Shown in pieces: positions 26,364 through 35,011 of a DNA stretch of 64,000 nucleotides. Within the stretch, counting starts at the first letter, position 1. Each line of letters begins with the position of its first letter. The stretch covers positions 211,568 through 275,567 of the forward strand of contig CAVSIZ010000015.1 of NCBI GenBank assembly GCA_963728125.1, given 5' to 3'. The DNA is from CAWDCV01 sp963728125. GTDB taxonomy: Bacteria > Actinomycetota > Actinomycetes > CAWDCV01. Under the pieces are notes generated by a model. It had not been told where the DNA came from. It saw only the letters and a program-made list of their open reading frames with translations, and did no database searches. A program made the position numbers and the translations under genes.

Positions 26364-27155
26364 GTGGGCGACAAGCGCGCGATCGAATGGACGGAAGCAA
26401 CCTGGAACCCGACCACTGGCTGCGACCGCATCTCCCGCGGCTGTGACAACTGCTACGCGCTGGCCCTTGCAGCACGCCTGAAGGCGATGGGGAACCCTAA
26501 GTACCAGGTCGACGGAGACCCGCGTACATCAGGACCGGGGTTCGCGGTGGCCACGCACGCGTCCGTTCTCGAGCTTCCTCACCGCTGGCGCGCTCCGCGG
26601 ACCGTTTTCGTCGATTCCATGAGCGATCTCTTCCATGCGCGCGTTCCCGCCGAGTTCATCGCCAGTGTCTTTGCCGTCATGGAGACGACTCCGCGCCACA
26701 CCTATCAAGTGCTCACTAAACGATCAACGCGGCTGCGGCGGCTCGCGCCCACTCTGCCGTGGCCGTCGAATGTCTGGATCGGCGTGTCGGTCGAGGACGA
26801 TGAAAATCTGCGGCGCGTCGACGACCTGCGTTCGGTTCCGGCCGCTGTTCGCTTCATCTCCGCCGAGCCGCTGCTCGGCCCCCTCGCTCCGGCGTTAGAT
26901 CTGAACGGAATCGACTGGCTCATCGCCGGCGGTGAAAGCGGCTCGCGCGCGCGGGGGCTGGAGGGATCGTGGATCCGGCAGCTGCGGGACGCATGCACCG
27001 AGGCTGACGTCGCCTTCTTCTTCAAGCAATGGGGAGGCCGCACACCGAAGGCCGGCGGGCGGCACCTCGACGGGCGGACCTGGGACGACCTGCCTCGACA
27101 GCGTGATCGTTGGACGGCCAGCACGGGCCGCACTTCATTGGCGGCTGCGCGCTGA
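26364..27155 (+). CDS. DUF5131 / phage Gp37-Gp68 family protein (three-Cys motif)
   Basis: A 263-residue intact protein. The N-terminus has the family's three-cysteine motif in TTGCDRISRGCDNCYALALA (Cys19, 25 and 28). Then come VFVDSMSDLFHARVPAEFIA, HTYQVLTKRSTRLRRL, NVWIGVSVEDDENLRRVDDL, AVRFISAEPLLGPL, and FFFKQWGGRTPK at the end. These proteins are found in phages and genomic islands, usually next to a TcmP-type partner; the Cys cluster resembles a radical-SAM-like metal site but the activity is unproven. A shortened TcmP-like frame follows 25 bp downstream. Confidence 0.88.
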   Translation: MGDKRAIEWTEATWNPTTGCDRISRGCDNCYALALAARLKAMGNPKYQVDGDPRTSGPGFAVATHASVLELPHRWRAPRTVFVDSMSDLFHARVPAEFIASVFAVMETTPRHTYQVLTKRSTRLRRLAPTLPWPSNVWIGVSVEDDENLRRVDDLRSVPAAVRFISAEPLLGPLAPALDLNGIDWLIAGGESGSRARGLEGSWIRQLRDACTEADVAFFFKQWGGRTPKAGGRHLDGRTWDDLPRQRDRWTASTGRTSLAAAR

Positions 27156-27180
27156 CCCGGCTGTCTGCTACCCAAGAACG

Positions 27181-27534
27181 GTGGCGGAACGTCCGTGGGG
27201 GTTCTGGACCGAGAGCAAGCTCGACGTGCTGTCGGCCTATCTGCATGGGTTCACCACGGCATGTCGGCGGGATGAGCTACTAGCAGACGGCTGTTCTCAG
27301 GCGGCGTTCGCGTCCGCTACCTGGCCGCCTACCTCGCGGTTGCTGGCCGCCAACGACGCGGGACTGCCGCCGGCTTACGCACAGCTGCGCGACTGGCTGC
27401 AGCAGGAGCTCGCCCTGCTCGCTCTGGGTATTGGGGATGCGCGTCGCGCGTTGCTGGAGTACCTCGTCCAACAGCAAGGCCTAAGCGAGGCGCCGAGCGG
27501 CTGCTCGCGCCAGCCACCTCAGCGCGCTAGATGA
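27181..27534 (+). CDS. TcmP-like three-Cys-motif partner, shortened
   Basis: 117 residues from GTG 27181. The first ~30 (WGFWTESKLDVLSAYLHGF) match the opening of TcmP partner proteins, which are normally about 250-400 residues. The YxDxFAG core that should follow is absent; instead an unrelated helical stretch appears (AYAQLRDWLQQELALLALGI). This looks like a deletion remnant fused to other sequence. Its stop overlaps the end of the next gene on the opposite strand by 16 bp. Confidence 0.5.
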   Translation: MAERPWGFWTESKLDVLSAYLHGFTTACRRDELLADGCSQAAFASATWPPTSRLLAANDAGLPPAYAQLRDWLQQELALLALGIGDARRALLEYLVQQQGLSEAPSGCSRQPPQRAR

Positions 27535-28589
27535 TGATCTTGCGACGCCCTTCTCCGTGTCCCGAGGCGCTTTCGTCGCTCCGGTCGACATCGAACTCGC
27601 CGGGTTCGCAGGCGGGCAGCACCGACGGCAGAACTGCTTCCGCCTGCACGGACAGCGAGGTGTAAATCGTCTCGTGGGACCCCAAGTTCACCCAAGGAGT
27701 GCAGGGCGTCTCCAATGACCAGGCGCATTCCGGCGAAGGACGGATCCAACCAATTGATGGAAGGCTGGCCGTCCTTGAAGTAGTGCAGGTACACCCATCG
27801 CCGTGTGACCCCGTCGGCGCCCCTCACCCGTCCGGTTGCGCTCCAGTTGGTGTCCTTGACTCCGGGGTTGTGAAAAATCACCCGCTGCAGCCGGCCGATG
27901 ATATAGCCGGCATTCTGCAGTCGGTCCTCTGCCTCAGTGTCGAGGTTCACCGAGTCCTTCCCCGGCGGGACTTCGGGCAGCAAATGCCAGTCCTCCGGGG
28001 GGATCTCCACCATGTGGTAAATCCCCGGATAGTCCTCAACCTTCATCTCGGCCAGCCGGAAGTCTGCACCCTTGCCGGTGTGGCCGGGCACGATGTCGTC
28101 GATGACCACGGCACCGTGCTCAGCTGCCACTTCGCACAGGCGACGGAACTCGAATTCCGTGCCGAATACTGCGTCGATTTGTGTGCTGATGCGATCGAAG
28201 TGGCCGTCAATGCTCGGGGTCGTTTCCCGACCAGAGATCCCCCCGGCGCGCTTCACCGGACCGGTATGCACAGCGTCGATACCGATCGCCTCGAACGCCT
28301 GCCACAGATTCTCGTCACCCAAGGTACTCAGAAACGAATGGCCGGGCCGTGTGATCGTCGAGATGGGATAGGCGGTGAACCACACCGACGCCTTCTCGAT
28401 CGCGGCCCTGGGATTGGGATTCGCGAACGGGTTCTGGAACATGCCCCCGATCCCGGAGAACTGTCCGGCGATCTCCCGCGCCTCCGCGAGCATGGACTCC
28501 TCGCGCAGCCAGCTGACGTAGTCCTCCTGTTCCATCGCATCCTCCACCCACCGACTCGCCTGCTCGCCGAGCAGGTGAGCCAGGCTCAA
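27519..28589 (-). pseudogene. GH13 glycosidase / trehalose-synthase-like, truncated
   Basis: The first ~290 residues are a GH13-type barrel start: FANPNPRAAIEKASVWFTAY, GDENLWQAFEAIGIDAVHTG, AAEHGAVVIDDIVPGHTGKG and RLVIGDALHSLGELG. Full-length relatives are about 650-750 residues and carry the catalytic Asp and Glu further on (after DALHSLGELG one expects a RLDAN-type motif). Here homology stops exactly at that point and a junk tail or alternative frame follows. The enzyme cannot be active. The start is at 28589 or slightly inside. Confidence 0.7.
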
Positions 28590-28770
28590 ACTGGATCAGC
28601 TGGCGGTTCCCCCAGGAAGAAGAGTTCCCCGAGGTCCGCGCGCCCACACCCGTGCCGACCGGCGATGAGGCCGCGACGTCGTACAGGGGAGCGGACAGCA
28701 TGCGGCCAATGTGCCGGGTGGGGCGCGGAAGATCGACGAGGGGAAGCCTCGGCTCGAGGACAGTACAGGT

Positions 28771-29272
28771 TCAGCTTCGACGGAACTGGACCCGCATCGC
28801 CGGATCGTCGGGGAAGTCGATCGACAGCCGGCGGTTGATCTGCTGCGGTGACCAGCGGACCGCCAACTTGTCCTCGACGTAGCGACGCAGCGCCGGGTCG
28901 CCGGCCCGCGGCCGGGCCGTTCGCAACGTGGCCAGCCGATCCGCGCCAGCGGCCCGGTAGCCGTTCGGGGCGCTGTTGCGGGCCACCTCACGCCAGACGG
29001 TCGACACCGCTCGGCCGAGCTCGACCGCGATGGCGGTGAGCGTCTTCCTGGCGGCCAGCCCGCGCGAGATCGTCTCCCGTTCTTCCAGCGACAGCCGCAG
29101 CGCCGGCCGCGGCCTCGTCACCCGCTGCCGCACTCACCCGACTGCGCCAGCAGTAGCGACCAGCGGTCCTCGAGATCCCGGCGGCGGCCGCCGCCTCCTT
29201 CAGCGTCGCCCCGCTCGCCCTCGCGGAGAAGAACTTGACCCGTACCTCGACCGGTTTCGGCTTGCGCCCCAT
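28771..29272 (-). pseudogene. IS30-family transposase remnant
   Basis: The N-terminal part (KFFSARASGATLKEAAAAAG, an HTH) is in one frame from 29272. The following IS30 block (LSLEERETISRGLAARKTLT, VSTVWREVARN, WSPQQINRRL) is in another frame to 28771. IS30 transposases are about 340-400 residues with a DDE catalytic domain; that domain is missing. Frameshift plus 3' truncation make this a dead copy. Confidence 0.8.
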
Positions 29273-29415
29273 CCATGACCTCCCAAGATCGACAGGAGGT
29301 CAGACTGGACGACCGCTCTTGCGTTGACCGGCTGAAACCGCCGACGCTAAGGGGTCAAAATTCGGGCGTCGCTGACAGCACGCACCGCTTCATGAGGAGA
29401 ATGCTGCGATTCAGC

Positions 29416-30099
29416 TCAATTCTCAGGGGACGAAACGCCCTTTCCTGCGCGAGGTACGAGCCGAGAAACCAGAAGGGCGACGACGGTCACCAGGTAGATC
29501 GAACCGAGGAGGGCTTCAAGAACTGCGCACGCCCGGCCCAGATTCTCGGCGGCAGTGAGATCGCCGTACCCGACCGTCAGTTGCGTGATGAAGCTGAAGT
29601 AGAGGTAGTCGGCGCTTGTTGGGTCGACCGGTTGCGCGAAGAACGCCGAGGAATCAAAGTTCCCGATCGCCGTGTAGATGAACGCCCACAGCATGCCGAA
29701 CAATACGTAGACGCACAGCGCCGCGAGGACGGTTCGCGTATCGATTACGCCCCGCCGTAATACGGACCTTACGATTGCGAATGGCGCTAGGACGACCAGT
29801 GCCGCGTTGAGCAGCGCAGCGGCGCCGTCGCCCGAGTCACCGATCGCGACGAGTGACAGCGCACCGAGGAACGCCGCCAAGGCGACGAACGCGGCCACGC
29901 GCCGAAGGCGAGGGGAAGCATCCGCGGCGGACAGCGATGCGAGAAGCGTCGCGCCCATCAGTGCTACGCCGATAGGTCGCGTCCACGTCGAGGTGCTGCC
30001 CGCCATCAAGAACACGAAGGTCGCGAGCAACAGGATCAGGACAAGACCAAAGCGAGACTCGGCGCGCGTCGCAGGCCTGGTTCGGCGCGGCTCGCCCAT
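29416..30099 (-). CDS. Two-pore-helix potassium channel family protein
   Basis: A 227-residue membrane protein with about six hydrophobic segments. The last pair flank the K+ selectivity filter in YFSFITQLTVGYGDLTAAEN, followed by AVLEALLGSIYLVTVVALLVSRLV. This matches the Ion_trans_2 family. The MGEPRR start is chosen over an upstream ATG because the intervening residues are low-quality. Intact. Confidence 0.82.
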   Translation of the reverse strand: MGEPRRTRPATRAESRFGLVLILLLATFVFLMAGSTSTWTRPIGVALMGATLLASLSAADASPRLRRVAAFVALAAFLGALSLVAIGDSGDGAAALLNAALVVLAPFAIVRSVLRRGVIDTRTVLAALCVYVLFGMLWAFIYTAIGNFDSSAFFAQPVDPTSADYLYFSFITQLTVGYGDLTAAENLGRACAVLEALLGSIYLVTVVALLVSRLVPRAGKGVSSPEN

Positions 30100-30419
30100 G
30101 CGTGACACGTGCTCAGATTGCCCGAATTGAGCGGCCCGCGCTTGATTTCGAGGTCGAGGCGGGCGCCCATTCTGTCCACGGAGCGTCCTTGGTCCATGAG
30201 TGGCGACCGTCGTCGTGGCGCCGACCGGCAGCCGCGACAAGGCGCTACGGCACGACCCGGACGAGAGGCGTGAGAGTTTCCGTCGAGGCCCCCGTCTTGG
30301 CCCGTGCGCAGCCGCATTGTCAGCCTGCGTTCCCGTGGCTCTTCAGGGTGCCAGTTGGGGGTGCCTCGACACAGAAGGCGACGTCGTCAGCGAACCGCGT
30401 TGGGGCCGTCCGTCGTGAG
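30100..30419. other. Intergenic stretch without a supported gene
   Basis: Open frames here are overlapping and compositionally biased. I see no motif, tRNA or clear repeat. Confidence 0.4.
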
Positions 30420-30704
30420 ATGTCCCCGATGCTGTTGGTCCGACTCTCGGGAACCTGGGGCTTCTCGGTCCGGAGCGTTTCCGAACGGCGCGTCTGGCAT
30501 TTTGGAGAGGCGGCGGTTGGTCCCGAAAGTAGTGTCGCGTCACTGCTCGAAGGCGTCGCACGCGCCCACCTGGACCGTGGCGACGCGGTATGCACCATTG
30601 CGGAGATGTCGCGGGCCGCGGAGCTGACCCCCGCTCCGGCCGATCAAGGCCGTCGATGGGCCGAAGCTGCCTGCATCGGTGCGACCTTCAGGCGAAGTCT
30701 GTAG
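30420..30704 (+). CDS. Hypothetical protein
   Basis: A 94-residue candidate (MSPMLLVRLSGTWGFSVRSV ... WHFGEAAVGPESSVASLLEG ... AACIGATFRRSL) with plausible residue use and a mixed alpha-beta pattern. The ribosome-binding site is weak and no family is recognised; it overlaps the upstream extension of the next gene by 26 bp. Treat as tentative. Confidence 0.35.
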   Translation: MSPMLLVRLSGTWGFSVRSVSERRVWHFGEAAVGPESSVASLLEGVARAHLDRGDAVCTIAEMSRAAELTPAPADQGRRWAEAACIGATFRRSL

Positions 30705-31653
30705 CGCGACGCTCAGCGAGAGCAGGACCAGCCCGGCGGTCGAGGCATCACGTCGGCGGGAGCGGTGGCGACCTCGGGGGCCGGCTCACTCATCGAGATC
30801 CGTCGCCTGCAGCGACGGGCACGTCAACCGGCTCTGCCGGTGTCGTTGGCCCAAAGAAATCGTCGCTAGCGGCATCACCATCGGCGGGTTCAAGTGGACC
30901 GGAAACTTCACGACGATCGACCTGATCGCCGCGACGACCAATGCGCTGAACGGTGCGCTTCTGGCCCGTAGACCCGATCACTTCCGGAACTACACGATCG
31001 TGGGGATCTTGCTGATGGCGCTCCTCGGCGGCATCGGCGGCGGGGCCACCCGCGACGTGCTGTTGAACGAGATCCCCGGTGCGCTCACCAACCCGGCATA
31101 CATCCTGGTCTGTCTGGCGGCTGGCGTGCTTGGATACTCGATCGCCTTCGCCGGCGGTCAACTGTTCCGCGAGGGACTCTTCCAGTTCATGACGTCCTTC
31201 TCGCTGCCCTGGTACGCCATCGCCGGGGCGATGGCCGCAGAGGCGGCAGGCCTGCCGGTCCTCGGGGTCCTGGCGCTCGCGGTGATCGGGCCGACCGCCG
31301 GGCGGTACTACATCGACGTGACCAGCGGCGTACCGCCCAAGCAGTTCGTTCGCGGCGAGTGGTTCGTCGCAATCGCCGCCCTCACCGGGCTGGTGTGGCT
31401 GCTGTGCGACGCGGCCGGCATGGGCACGTGGTGGTCGGTCGGGATCGCCTTCCTGGTTGGCTTCGTCGTTCGCACCCTCGCGCTCTATCTGGGCTGGGAG
31501 GAACCGCTCGCCAAGGAGCCCGCCAGTGTGTACCAGCACTCCGACGGCCGCCCGCTGCTGGGCGCAAGCTCGCCGGCAAGTCCCGGCGGGAGCTGCACGA
31601 CCTGGGGCTGGTCGTCGACGACTCGTCCGGGGTCGGCGACGGCTAGTACGTAA
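30679..31653 (+). CDS. TRIC / UPF0126-family cation channel-like protein
   Basis: From FKWTGNFTTIDLIAATTNAL onward this is a seven-helix TRIC/YadS-type channel: LLMALLGGIGGGATRDVLLN, YAIAGAMAAEAAGLPVLGVL, VIGPTAGRYYIDV. Two oddities. The only in-frame start is an ATG about 60 codons before homology begins, so the natural 5' end may be lost. At the 3' end, homology (KLAGKSRRELHDLGLVVDDS) continues in another frame to 31646, so a frameshift near 31,560 replaces the last ~30 residues. The membrane part is complete. Confidence 0.75.
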   Translation: MRPSGEVCSATLSESRTSPAVEASRRRERWRPRGPAHSSRSVACSDGHVNRLCRCRWPKEIVASGITIGGFKWTGNFTTIDLIAATTNALNGALLARRPDHFRNYTIVGILLMALLGGIGGGATRDVLLNEIPGALTNPAYILVCLAAGVLGYSIAFAGGQLFREGLFQFMTSFSLPWYAIAGAMAAEAAGLPVLGVLALAVIGPTAGRYYIDVTSGVPPKQFVRGEWFVAIAALTGLVWLLCDAAGMGTWWSVGIAFLVGFVVRTLALYLGWEEPLAKEPASVYQHSDGRPLLGASSPASPGGSCTTWGWSSTTRPGSATAST

Positions 31654-31682
31654 GACCACAGCTCGAGGCCCGGAGGACCGAA

Positions 31683-32480
31683 ATGACCGCTGCTGACCTC
31701 TTCAACGCGATCTTCAACGCGGCGCTTGTGGCCATGCTCCTGACGCTGATCGCGAGCCTGGGCATGACCTTCAGCCTCGGCCAGATCCTGGAACCGGTGC
31801 GTCGGGTCAGGCTGCTGGTCGGCAACCTCGTCGTGAACTCGGTGCTGGGACCCCTGGTGGCGATTGGCATCTGCTACCTGCTCCCTCTCACGGACCAGGC
31901 GCGCGTCGGCGTGGCGGTCGTGACGATCTTCGCGGCCGGCCCGGCCGGGCTCAAGGCGTGCGAGCTCACCAAGCGGGCGGACATGGCGATGGCCGTCTCC
32001 TTCACCATCGTGTTGCAGGTGTCAACATCCTGGTCGCCCCGCTCTGGGCCGAAGTCATCGTCGCCGGCGCCACCGTGAACCCGTGGAGCATCATCGTCGA
32101 CCTGCTCTGCCTCGTGCTGCTCCCGCTGGTCGCGGGGCTGGTCCTGCGTAGCCACTACCCCGAGCACCGGGACGCGTGGAAGGGCGGCCTGGAGCGGGTC
32201 TCCAGCAGTCGTCTCCGTGGTGGGCACATGGGTGATCATCGCCTCCATCCTGATCATCGCCGTCTACATCGCGCTGGGCTGGGCGGTCGCCTTCCGTGAC
32301 CAGCAGGCCGCGATCACGATCTCGATGCTGTCGTCCATGCGGTTCACACCGATCGGGCTGGTCGTCATCTCGACCATGCTGAACAACAACGGGGCATACC
32401 TCACCCCGCGCTGATGTTCGCCCTGGTCGACACCATCGTCCCGTTCCTCACCGCCGCCGAGATCGGCCGCGCCGTCGGCC
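31683..32480 (+). pseudogene. BASS-family (bile acid:Na+ symporter-like) transporter, frameshifted
   Basis: Homologous segments occur in order in different frames: MTAADLFNAIFNAALVAMLL to FTIVLQVS, NILVAPLWAEVIVAGATVNP, TWVIIASILIIAVYIALGWA to LNNNGAYLTP, and FALVDTIVPFLTAAEIGRAV. This is a full BASS/SBF-like protein broken by about three frameshifts. It lies 29 bp after the TRIC gene. Confidence 0.72.
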
Positions 32481-32562
32481 GTCATCCCCCGAGGACCTCA
32501 TCGAAGATGCCCACGCACACCACCCCCGCGGGCGAACCCGCCGGCCCCTCCCAGCAGGCCCC

Positions 32563-33405
32563 ATGGCCGCACAGCAGTACGACCGGTCCATCTCTGCCGG
32601 CGGCCCGGCGGAAGGCATGGTGTGGGTCCCGGGCGGCAGCTTCTTGATGGGCTCGGAGCACTTCTACCCCGAGGAACGGCCCGTCCACCGGGTCGAGGTC
32701 GACGGCTTCTGGATGGACGACCACCAAGTCACCGTCGCCGAGTTCGGCCGATTCGTCCACGCGACCGGGTACGTGACGGTCGCCGAGCGCCCCCTCGACC
32801 CGAAGCAATTCCCGGGCGCCGACCCGGCGCTGCTGCACCCAGGGTCACTCGTGTTCTTCCCGACGGACGGCCCGGTCGACCTGCGCGACTTCACCCAGTG
32901 GTGGCGCTACCTGCTAGGTGCGCAGTGGCGCCACCCGCGCGGCCCTGGCAGCGACATCGACAGGCTCAGCGAGCATCCCGTCACCCACGTGGCCGCGGAG
33001 GACGCCGAGGCCTACGCGGCGTGGGCGGGCAAGCAGCTGCCCAGCGAGGCCGAGTGGGAGTTTGCCGCGCGCGGCGGCCTCGAAGGGCGCCATCTACACC
33101 TGGGCGACGACTTCGCCCCAGATGGCCAGAAGATGGCCAACACGTGGCAGGGCGAGTTCCCCTGGCAGAACCTGCTCACTGACGGCTGGGCCGGCACCTC
33201 CCCGGTCAAGACCTTCCCCGCATCCACTACGTCCCTAATGTCGGGGTTCGACAATCGTCCCCTTAGGTCCACTGCGGCGATACCTCGGTGGTCTTATTCG
33301 AACCCCAAAGGGACCAGGCCGTCCCGCGCTCTCAGCGGCATGTCAGTGGTTGGCTTCGACCTAGCGCCATCCCAGCGTATTGATCGACTAATCCCCTTTG
33401 GGTGA
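32563..33405 (+). pseudogene. SUMF1/FGE-sulfatase-domain protein, truncated
   Basis: Residues 15-222 carry the formylglycine-generating-enzyme fold: GMVWVPGGSFLMGSEHFYPE, DGFWMDDHQVTVAEFGRFV, HPVTHVAAEDAEAYAAWAGK, LPSEAEWEFAARGGLEG, DGWAGTSPVKTFP. Homology then stops at the point where NxYGLYDMxGNVWEW should follow, so the catalytic C-terminal third is missing. The break coincides with an inverted-repeat-flanked insert (33231-33314). The remaining ~60 residues are unrelated. Confidence 0.75.
33231..33314. repeat. Inverted-repeat-flanked 84-bp insert
   Basis: The left arm GTCCCTaatgtcGGGGTTCGA (33231-33251) pairs with the right arm TCGAACCCCaaAGGGAC (33298-33314). It sits exactly where the SUMF1-like gene loses homology, suggesting a MITE-like insertion or an IS end. 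Confidence 0.5.
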
Positions 33406-33490
33406 TGGCAGGGGCCGAATATCGGGCTAGCGTCCGCGGCAGGACCGACCGGCACCAGATATCGCCCGGAGCGGAGTGAAGGAGTGTGTG

Positions 33491-34312
33491 ATGGTTCAGG
33501 CTCAGGGTCCGACGCAGGCGGGACGGTTCGAGCGGTGGTTCGAGGTGGAGGTTGTCCGGCCGATGGCCGACTTCCAGGATTCGAGCCAGGAGTGGCGGCG
33601 CTTGTTCTCCGAGCTGCTTGGGACCTTCTTTCTGGTGCTGGTCGCCGCTGGTGGTGGGATGATGGGTCAAGCCTTCCCCGACACGATCAGTCGTACCGCG
33701 GCGGTGGTCGCACCGGGGATGATGGTGATGGCCATCATCTTGTTCATGGGGAAGGTGTCCGGCGCCCATCTCAATCCTGCGGTGAGCATCGCGTTCTCGC
33801 TGCGGGGAGACTTCCCGTGGCGACGGGTGCCTGGCTACATCGTGGTCCAGCTCGCCGGAGCTGCGCTGGCGGCCTGGTTCCTGCAGTCCGTTGTCGACGT
33901 GTCAGCGACGTTCGGTTCCAACTACCCGGCCGCTGACTACTCTTCCCTTGACGCATTCCTGATGGAGGCGGTTCTCACCCTGGGTCTGGTGAGCGTCATC
34001 CTGGGTACGGCTTCGGGCGCGCAGAACGTCGGCGTGATCGGCGCGCTGGGCGTGGGCGCCTATATCGCCTTGGCGGGCTTGTGGGGGAGCCCGATCTCGG
34101 GAGCGTCGATGAACCCCGCACGCACGTTCGGCCCCGATCTGGTCGGAGCTGACTTCACCGACTACTGGGTTTATGTCGCGGGTCCGTTGACTGGTGCTGT
34201 GCTCGCCGTGGGTGGCGCGTTCGTGCTTCGCGGGTACGGCGGGGGCCGCGCCGGGTCCTCGGCGGCTCAGGGTGCGCTGGACACCGACGTTCTTCGGCCC
34301 GGGCAGTCTTGA
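33491..34312 (+). CDS. Aquaporin / MIP-family channel
   Basis: A 273-residue major intrinsic protein with six helices and both NPA boxes: GAHLNPAVSIAFSL and GASMNPARTFGPDLV. An N-terminal ~40-residue extension precedes helix 1 (LFSELLGTFFLVLVAAGGG). The GAAGGAG ribosome-binding site decides for ATG 33491 over a codon 15 bp earlier. The pore selectivity (water versus glycerol) is not resolved. Intact. Confidence 0.93.
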   Translation: MVQAQGPTQAGRFERWFEVEVVRPMADFQDSSQEWRRLFSELLGTFFLVLVAAGGGMMGQAFPDTISRTAAVVAPGMMVMAIILFMGKVSGAHLNPAVSIAFSLRGDFPWRRVPGYIVVQLAGAALAAWFLQSVVDVSATFGSNYPAADYSSLDAFLMEAVLTLGLVSVILGTASGAQNVGVIGALGVGAYIALAGLWGSPISGASMNPARTFGPDLVGADFTDYWVYVAGPLTGAVLAVGGAFVLRGYGGGRAGSSAAQGALDTDVLRPGQS

Positions 34313-34433
34313 TCGACGCAAGCGCCCCGGACCACCCGTGAGTAGGTCCCACGGGGAGGGTCAACGAAGAGTCTTGATGGTCGTCAGGGACTGGTCGTGA
34401 GCATGAAGGAGGAGCGGGTGGCCGGAGGAGAAG

Positions 34434-34538
34434 ATGGGTTCGAAGTTCAATTATGTGGTATCGGTGATGTTTGAGAACCGGTCCTTCGACAACCTGCTTG
34501 GCCGCCAGCGTACTTCGGAAACCTCGTCAGTTTCTTGA
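34434..34538 (+). pseudogene. Phosphoesterase (phospholipase C-type) N-terminal fragment
   Basis: A good GGAGG ribosome-binding site precedes ATG 34434. The first 24 residues (FNYVVSVMFENRSFDNLLGR) are the hallmark opening of the phospholipase C / acid phosphatase phosphoesterase family. The frame then runs into TMEM175-coding DNA in another frame and stops after 34 residues; the remaining ~400 residues are absent. Confidence 0.6.
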
Positions 34539-34984
34539 CGATCGGCGCTGCGTGGCTCGCCCATGGTGCTCTGACCGATCGCCTGGAGCGCCCCGATTCG
34601 CTCTTCGTGCGAGTGAACCTGCTCGTTCTGATGGTGATCGCGTTCTTGCCGTTCCCGACCCGGCTGGTCGCTGATGCCCTGCACGGTGCGGATAGCGAGC
34701 GTGTCGCGGTCACCTTGTATGGGTTGACACTGCTGGCGATCCGGCTGCTGGCATCCGCGTTGGACGCGTATGCGCGGCGGGAGCACCTATCCAAGGCTCA
34801 GGGCGAAGGCACGGAGCTGCAACGAGAGGAGCGAGAATTTCTGCCGGTCATCGTGGCGTATGTGATCGCGATCCTGATCGGGCTCGTGTTGCCTCTGGTG
34901 TCGGTGGCGTTGTACTTCGCGATCGCGGTGTTCATGGTGGTGCCGTTCCGGGCGATTTCACGACTGCTGTTTAGGCGTGCTTAG
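34499..34984 (+). pseudogene. TMEM175-family potassium channel, 5'-truncated
   Basis: Homology starts mid-protein at WPPAYFGNLVSFLTIGAAWL and continues through NLLVLMVIAFLPFPTRLVAD, LLAIRLLASALDAY, to the C-terminus. The first repeat of membrane helices, with the pore-forming FSD motif, is missing. A TTG at 34535 could still start a 149-residue product. The 5' edge is fused to the phosphoesterase fragment. Confidence 0.65.
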
Positions 34985-35011
34985 ACGGCCGCTGATGGGT
35001 CACGTCCAACC

